Below are positions 39,452 to 44,552 of a stretch of DNA of 44,552 bases, piece by piece. Where the stretch lies: assembly GCA_002284615.2 (NCBI GenBank), contig MU070185.1:92565-137116 (forward strand), in the 5' to 3' direction. The notes below the pieces were generated by a model that was not told the DNA's origin, made no database searches, and worked only from the letters and a program-made list of their open reading frames with translations. The stretch comes from Dunaliella salina. Taxonomy: Eukaryota; Chlorophyta; Chlorophyceae; Chlamydomonadales; Dunaliellaceae. The position numbers and the translations under genes were made by a program. Each line of letters starts with the position of its first letter. Positions within the stretch are counted from its first letter, which is position 1.

Positions 39452-39594
39452 CTTAAATTCCACCCTTCCTGCATTCCTACAAATTGCCTACAAATTGGAG
39501 GGGAGAGAGAATGGCACAGGTACCCAACATGTTAATGTGAAGGTTTCTGTCATCTCGAGTTTTTTTTCCACATGCTTCTTCGACCAGCAACCAT
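39452..39594. other. No recognisable gene
   Basis: Short spacer between LINE L and LINE M with a CCTACAAATTG duplication at about 39476-39498. No gene similarity is seen. Confidence 0.5.
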
Positions 39595-40790
39595 ACCTGC
39601 ATACTCTTACAAGCAACTTCCGCATGCTTGCCATCAGTGGGATTTTTTAAACGCCTATACACAAATGTCCTACGAACTTTGCTTCAAGTTTGGTGCCTTC
39701 ACAACTAAAAAATACCAGACACATAGTTTGGATTCATTCCAGGACGCAGTACCCTTCACCCCTTTTTTATATTACAGGATCTAAAACATGCTGCCCACAC
39801 ACACGAGCCTCATAGCTCAACTTGCTTGTACACCGCTTTAACCCATTTCCAGCAAGCTTATGACTCTGTCCCGGAAGAAAACCTCTGGAATTACCTTCAG
39901 CAATGCCACCTCCCCAATTATTTTCTCAATGTCCTCAAGGATCTTTACTCTAATGATAGATAGATTCTTATGGACGGGGACAAACATGCCTACGTCAATC
40001 CCACTCGGTGTCAAGCAGGGTTGCCCCTTGTCGCCACTGCTCTTTTCAATTTACCTTAATGACATCAACGGCATTGCTGGTATTGATGACGCCTGCACAG
40101 GAACATCCAGCTTGTTTGTTTCCCATCTTCTTTATGCTCACGACCCTGTACTTACCTCCCATTCTCCAGACGATCTCCAGAACATGTTGTATAGTCTCAA
40201 AGCCTACTCCCAAAGGAAATTCCTGAAAGTAAACACCCAAAAATCTGTTGTTGCCTGCTTCAACTCTAGGACTGGAGCCTATGTGACAGTGAGGTCTTAC
40301 CCTATTCTAACTCCTTTCGTTACCTGGGGATGATATGTGACAAACAATTCAATCTGAACACTGCTGTTCAGGAAGCCTTAAAACCTTGCCTAGCAGGCAA
40401 GGCACGTGTACGAACTTTTGCTCATCACCATCACATTACAAAAAATCCTTCTTGTTTACTTCCCATTTCCTTATTGGTACCAATGGCTTGCATCATGCTC
40501 ATGTTTTTCTTTACAAAAAATATGCTCCGCCAGTCCTTTGGATTTCAGTCTGCTTGTAGTTGATCTTAGGGCTCGGCCTTTAGATTACTAGAGATTTTTT
40601 CTGATGTTTATCCATTTAAGGTCAAGAGCAAAAATTTATGTTCCATAATAGCTTTCCCAACTAGGAATGCTCATGTCTCCTTTTCTCCTTACATTCTACC
40701 CAAATACTTTTATCTGGATCTCCCGAGAGACGTTGTTTGCATTGTTACTCGATTTTGACTTCGTATTCATAATCTAAGGAACAAAACAAA
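39595..40790 (+). pseudogene. LINE M: strongly decayed ORF2 reverse transcriptase
   Basis: Fragments in changing frames: RLYTNVLRTLLQVW, GFIPGRSTLHPFF, HFQQAYDSVPEENLW (motif A with its first Asp changed), GVKQGCPLSPLLFSI, LLYAHDPVL (motif C with a mutated Asp, YAHD), NTQKSVVACFNSR, a short thumb, then LLVVDLRARPLDY. Part of the thumb is deleted near 40440. It ends near 40790 without the 3' hairpin, so it is also 3'-truncated. Catalytic residues are lost. Confidence 0.8.
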
Positions 40791-40846
40791 AGGTGTAATT
40801 AGGAAGTAGTGTCATTGCCCTGTTCCGTTCCCATTGGTAATGACGA

Positions 40847-41618
40847 ATGACCAGCACCCTGCCCCCTCCGGTCCCTCCCCACTTGACCCTGACCGCCAAG
40901 CTCGACATGGACCTGGACTCCATCAGAAAGCAGAAGCGGAAGGCCCAGCAACTAGCCAAGCAAGCGGCCAAGCAAGCAGCCAAGCAAGTGGCCAAACAGG
41001 AGCGCCCCTCCTCCCCACGTCAGAGTGGCTCCCGACGCAACTGCTCTCCCCCTGTCCACTCTCGGCCGCACTCCCCCAAGAGGCTGCGTTCAGTGGTCCA
41101 CATCCCCGTCCTCCCGCCCGGAGCCCTGCCTGTCTCATGCCCCTCCGTCAAGGAGGCCCATGCATGCTCTAACTCCGTCAAAGAGGCTCCTTCACCCTCC
41201 AGCTCCGTCAAGGAGCCTCCGTATCTCAAGGCCCGTGCACCCTCTCCTGCTCGGACCCAGCGTGCCCCTACTTCCGCCAACCCCGGCTTGGCCTGGCCCT
41301 CAACCCAGGCCAAGTCCCAGCGCGCCCCCACTTCCTTGGCCGCTCCCCGTCCCACCCCCCAGCAGCAGCAGCGACCCTCTGAGAGCCAGCACCAACAGGC
41401 CCCCTCCTCTTACACGGGGGCCATGTCCAAGGCTGCATGGAAAGGACACCTCAAGTTCATTGGGGGAATTGACACCAAGCGGGGAAAGGACTTCATGCAC
41501 CAGCGTGTCAGCCGGATGCTGGGTACCACTCCGCCTGAGCAACAGAGGAGGCCGCATTGGCCTTGGTGAATTGGCTGGAGCACGAGGGCCCCATTCAGGT
41601 GCACAAAGGGGGTCAGAA
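40847..41618 (+). CDS. GC-rich basic Pro/Ser/Ala ORF of unknown function
   Basis: An ATG at 40847 opens a 240-residue frame (MTSTLPPPVPPHLTLTAKLD). It has a Lys/Gln/Ala repeat helix (QQLAKQAAKQAAKQ), a Pro/Ser/Arg-rich middle with three SVKEA/SVKEP repeats, and a C-terminal globular part (SYTGAMSKAAWKGHLKFI, KRGKDFMHQRVSRML) ending at 41569. If one base is skipped near 41540 the frame continues as EEAALALVNWLEHEGPIQ to 41618, which looks more natural and suggests a frameshift. GC is well above that of the neighbours. A Gag-like or ORF1 protein of another element is possible, but I recognise no family. Confidence 0.4.
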
Positions 41619-41779
41619 TGGCTGAAGTGAGGCTCAGGGAGTCAAATCCCTTTTAGACGAAGGTGGGAGGCGCGTGTTTTGTGTCTCCTGTGTGTCAGTT
41701 GTGTGTTAGCTAAGAGCTCCCTCCCTTGGGGTAGCTTTGTGCCCAGTGTGTGTCTCCAGGACCTCTGCTTTAGCTTCAG

Positions 41780-41780
<1 letters not shown>

Positions 41781-41852
<72 letters not shown>
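41781..41852. repeat. TG dinucleotide microsatellite
   Basis: 36 perfect TG units. Frames of repeated HT or VC across it are artefacts. Confidence 0.98.
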
Positions 41853-41854
<2 letters not shown>

Positions 41855-41944
41855 CAATTTCCTGCAAGGAAAGAAACCCCTGGTCCCAAGGGGCTTGCTC
41901 GTTACCCCGGAGCAAACACTTCTCACACAAAATAGGTGAGAATG

Positions 41945-42240
41945 CGTCAAACCAATCCTTGCCTCAATCAACTCTGTCATTGCCCAGATGCCCCAGCTGC
42001 GTACCTTGAAGGTTCATGTGGCTACCAACTTTCCCAACGTAGATCTGAGTCACCACAACAAGAGAGACACTTTCAATCCCTGATCAGAAGCAACCAGCTT
42101 CCTCTATCCTATCTGGCGCCACATTCCAATTGCAAGACTTGGGGCAATTTGTATACAAGCTAACAATTTTACAAAACCTTGACTTTGCTTCCATTTTTAA
42201 CACTATGAATGAAGTAGTGCCCCCCTCATCNCCCCCCCCC
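41945..42240 (+). pseudogene. LINE ORF1 protein C-terminal remnant (copy 6)
   Basis: The reading gives SINSVIAQMPQLRTLKVHV, VDLSHHNKRDTFNP, then SFLYPIWRHIPIARLGAI in shifting frames, which match the C-terminal block of copies 1 and 5. Near the end FHF and a codon run NEVVPP are followed by a C tract with an N (about 42222-42243), as in copy 4. It belongs to LINE G. Confidence 0.6.
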
Positions 42241-42329
42241 CCCTAAAATTTCTATGACACCGCAAAACAAGAGGGCCAGGGACTCTGCTTCCAATGCGGC
42301 TCATCATGCCTCCAGATCAAATGCAGACC

Positions 42330-43190
42330 TCGAAACACATAAATCTTCTCGCCTGTTTGCTGCCTTCATCGATTTTCAACAAGCCTACGACTCAATACCT
42401 AGAGATCAACTCTGGCAACATCTTCGAAATTGCTGACTACCACCTCATTCTCTTCACATTCTCATTAATCTATACCACGATGATGAGTATGTCCTAGTGG
42501 ATGGAGATAAACACACTCGGATTAAACCTACCTATGGTGTCAAACAGGGTTGTCCCCTACCCCCAGTACTCTTCTCCTTATATCTTAATGACATATCCCA
42601 CACCTTTCATGGTATTGAAGAAGCGTGTACTGGAACGCCAAATTTTACTGTTTCCCATCTCCTTTATGCAGACGATCTTTGCCTAACGTCCAATTCTCCT
42701 TCCAGTTTGCAGCAAATGCTTAATCGACTTCCCACTTATACTCATAACAAATTCTTGTCGGTCAACACACAAAAATCTGTCATTGTATGCTTTAACTCTT
42801 TAGGTAGCAATTTGCCCAACTTTCTATACGGCAGTGAACAGATTCCTTGTTCCGACCACTTCAAATATCTCGGCATGTTATGTGACAAAAATCTTAATCT
42901 GAACAAGGCTGCGGAGGAGGCTCTCAAACCTTGCCTGGCAGGCATGACAAGGATACATACTTTTGCGCATCAACACCAACTAACACACCCCCTTCATGCG
43001 TACCTTTGGCTCTTTAAAACCTGCTGGCATGTATGCATCTCAGATTTGGGCCACGTCTTATCTACAACAAGGTCATGAAATGGAAAATTGCATCCAGAAG
43101 TGGCTATTAAGACTTTTACGCGCCATGCTGGGCGTCAGAACCTCAACACCTTTGTGGTGTGTAAGTGGAACCCATTCAACTTAATTCAAC
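42330..43190 (+). pseudogene. LINE G: RT palm and thumb, internally deleted and 3'-truncated
   Basis: The RT starts abruptly at SRLFAAFIDFQQAYDSIP (motif A), although ORF1 remains lie directly upstream, so EN and the RT fingers are deleted. Motif B reads GVKQGCPLPPVLFS, motif C LLYADDLCLTS. Then come NTQKSVIVCFNSLG, FKYLGMLCDKNLNL and AAEEALKPCLAG, followed by a small deletion (codons for YVIP) and QIWATSYLQQGHEM. Similarity ends at about 43190 within the segment after STPLWCV. The 3' end is missing and the PHD-family copy begins. It is the sister copy of LINE C. Confidence 0.85.
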
Positions 43191-43194
43191 TTAA

Positions 43195-44257
43195 AAGAAC
43201 TAAAGCAGACCGTGTTGCCAGCTCTGCTGGAGCCCATTAAGCAAAGAATACACCTTTGAAAGTCAAATCCTGAAGATATGCCCACCTGTGATGCCTGCCA
43301 CCGCACATACCACTGGGACTGTCTCATAGATGTCAAAGCATGCTCCCAAAATGGCCGGGCACTGACCGAACAAAATGAGCACTGGGACTGCCCTGCCTGC
43401 GCATCCCTGCCAGACTCCCAAAAAGCGGAAAGGATCAACTTCTCTGAAGACTGTGAAATGATCTATGTAGAGTGGCATCCCAAACGGGAAGCTGAAGAAA
43501 TGTTACAAATACACCAAGACCTGGATGCTCATGTGCAAGCCTTTGACGCGGAGGAACGACCAGAGGTTGTAGAAGACCCCTTGGCATTGATATGGACCTG
43601 GACAATCTCGTCAACCAAGGCTTTGAAGGCAATCCTCAGAACCTTTCTGACTCTTCATGGATCTCAACTACCGGTTGCGCCATTCGCAAAAATGTCACCT
43701 TTGACTTCCAACCTACCAACCCCCGGACAGATATCATACCAACATGGCAATGCGATATCACCATAAGAAGTGTTGACCTCATGAAGGAAAGCCTTCACCA
43801 AGACACATCTGATGAGGTTGCCGTGCCAGCACAAATGCCAGAGGTAAACACCTCTGAATGCGCCTGTGTCTACAATGCCAATGACAAGTGCGTGGGGATG
43901 CTCACTGTAGAAAGGCTCAGGGCCCTGCTCGAAGCCTACAAAGCAGCCAAAAGAGCAGGCATCCATGCCACAATTCAACCACCTGTCCAGGATTCAGCAA
44001 CTGAAATTAAGGGACTGCTCTCCCGCCAAAAGGCCCAACAAAAAGATCTTTCAGCCAAGAGCAAAAAGCTCCACAATTTCAACACCGTTGGAATGTTGGT
44101 GAGCACTTCCAGCGTGACAGGAATTCCTTCCGGGACAACCATTGGGGGAGCAAGGTGGGGTGTATTCTTTGGAGTTGTATCCCTGTGCACACCCTCCAGC
44201 TTTTTGATGAAAGCTTTATCTTCATTTGCACAAGTGCAATTGCCTGACTTGACCTGA
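43195..44257 (+). pseudogene. PHD-finger family P, copy 2 (N-terminally truncated)
   Basis: The frame 43278-43766 has CDACHRTYHWDCLID, then EHWDCPACASLPDSQKAE, the second half of a C4HC3 PHD finger; the first CxxC is missing. It continues MIYVEWHPKREAEEML, which matches LVRIAWEPSWEPEDI in copy 1. A frameshift near 43590 leads to 43592-44257: DLDNLVNQGFEGNPQNL, TFDFQPTNPRTDI, SVDLMKESL, CVYNANDKCVGMLTVERL, GIHATIQPPVQDSATE and IKGLLSRQKAQQKDL. The parallel to copy 1 is clear. After LSAKSKKLHNF the sequence diverges, and the methyltransferase-like part of copy 1 is absent. PHD fingers usually read histone H3 tails. Confidence 0.6.
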
Positions 44258-44514
44258 AGGAAGGCATACGTACACTAACCAGTTGAACAAAATCCCTCCT
44301 GCCATGAAATAGGGAAGGGCAATTCCTTGAAGGCACATGAAAGCCTTATAGTATCATTGTATTAGGATGATGTGGCACACATTTGCATTTCATGAGACTC
44401 ATATGTAACATTCAGCATTCAACCTTCTACATTTCTGTAGGTGCTGCGTCAAGCTCCTGGAAAGGACTGACTTTGGCAGCATTGGTCAACGTTTTGATAT
44501 GGAGTTCGGGTGAG

Positions 44515-44515
<1 letters not shown>
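44258..44515. other. No recognisable gene
   Basis: About 260 bp following PHD-family copy 2. No coding pattern is seen. Confidence 0.4.

Positions 44516-44552
<37 letters not shown>
44516..44552. repeat. TG microsatellite at the window edge
   Basis: TG units run to the last base and probably continue beyond it. Confidence 0.95.

Noticed and set aside
41642..41980. HT-repeat frames around the TG microsatellite
   Set aside because: Low-complexity artefact.

Overview
This is a eukaryotic window, not a prokaryotic one. It is built almost entirely from dead non-LTR (LINE) retrotransposons with apurinic-type endonuclease (EN) and reverse transcriptase (RT) domains, nested in each other on both strands. 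Between them lie simple-sequence arrays, pieces of an LTR-element integrase, a hAT-like transposase and several short non-autonomous elements. The organism is probably a unicellular alga or another protist with a repeat-rich genome. A green alga is a guess, based on the TGTAA-rich LINE 3' ends (TGTAA is the chlorophyte polyadenylation signal) and the style of the single host gene. There is one assembly gap (20622-21136), and single ambiguous bases occur throughout.

Layout: 1-784 (-) holds a LINE ORF1. LINE A (+) fills 1136-4652. An RNase H scrap, a second ORF1 and a 198-bp terminal-inverted-repeat element follow to 6132. From 6479 to 9282 (-) is a broken PHD-finger gene family member, preceded by a small two-repeat protein. 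9283-11160 has no recognisable gene, only small hairpins and direct repeats. 11163-15228 is a pile of LINE pieces (C, B, D, E2, E, J) with target-site duplications (TSDs) that give the order of insertion. 15229-18540 is LINE K with ORF1, EN and RT. 18846-21644 is a very short LTR-type element (71-bp LTRs) split by LINE F.

22426-23760 holds DNA-transposon termini and a hAT-like transposase fragment. 24150-28370 holds LINEs H and Q with a long ATGT microsatellite. 28860-31926 (-) has an LTR-retrotransposon integrase joined to a LINE endonuclease and ORF1. 33126-35528 (-) is the only intact long host-type gene, an 800-residue membrane-anchored double glycosyltransferase (GT2 plus GT4). 35529-38085 is gene-poor with tandem repeats. 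38086-43190 holds LINEs L, M and G and a GC-rich proline/serine/alanine ORF. 43195-44257 is a second PHD-family copy.

How the parts relate: the LINEs share one architecture. ORF1 is a coiled coil followed by a conserved domain I cannot name. ORF2 is EN, RT and a CCHC knuckle, and its stop codon falls inside a conserved 3' hairpin. The hairpin is followed by short TGTAA-containing tandem repeats instead of poly(A). At least two LINE subfamilies insert into each other. The best candidates for something undescribed are the 3'-end design of these LINEs, the 71-bp-LTR element with an antisense tRNA-like segment, the 198-bp element with GGATAC repeats and a 12-bp TSD, and the PHD plus PCIF1-like protein family.
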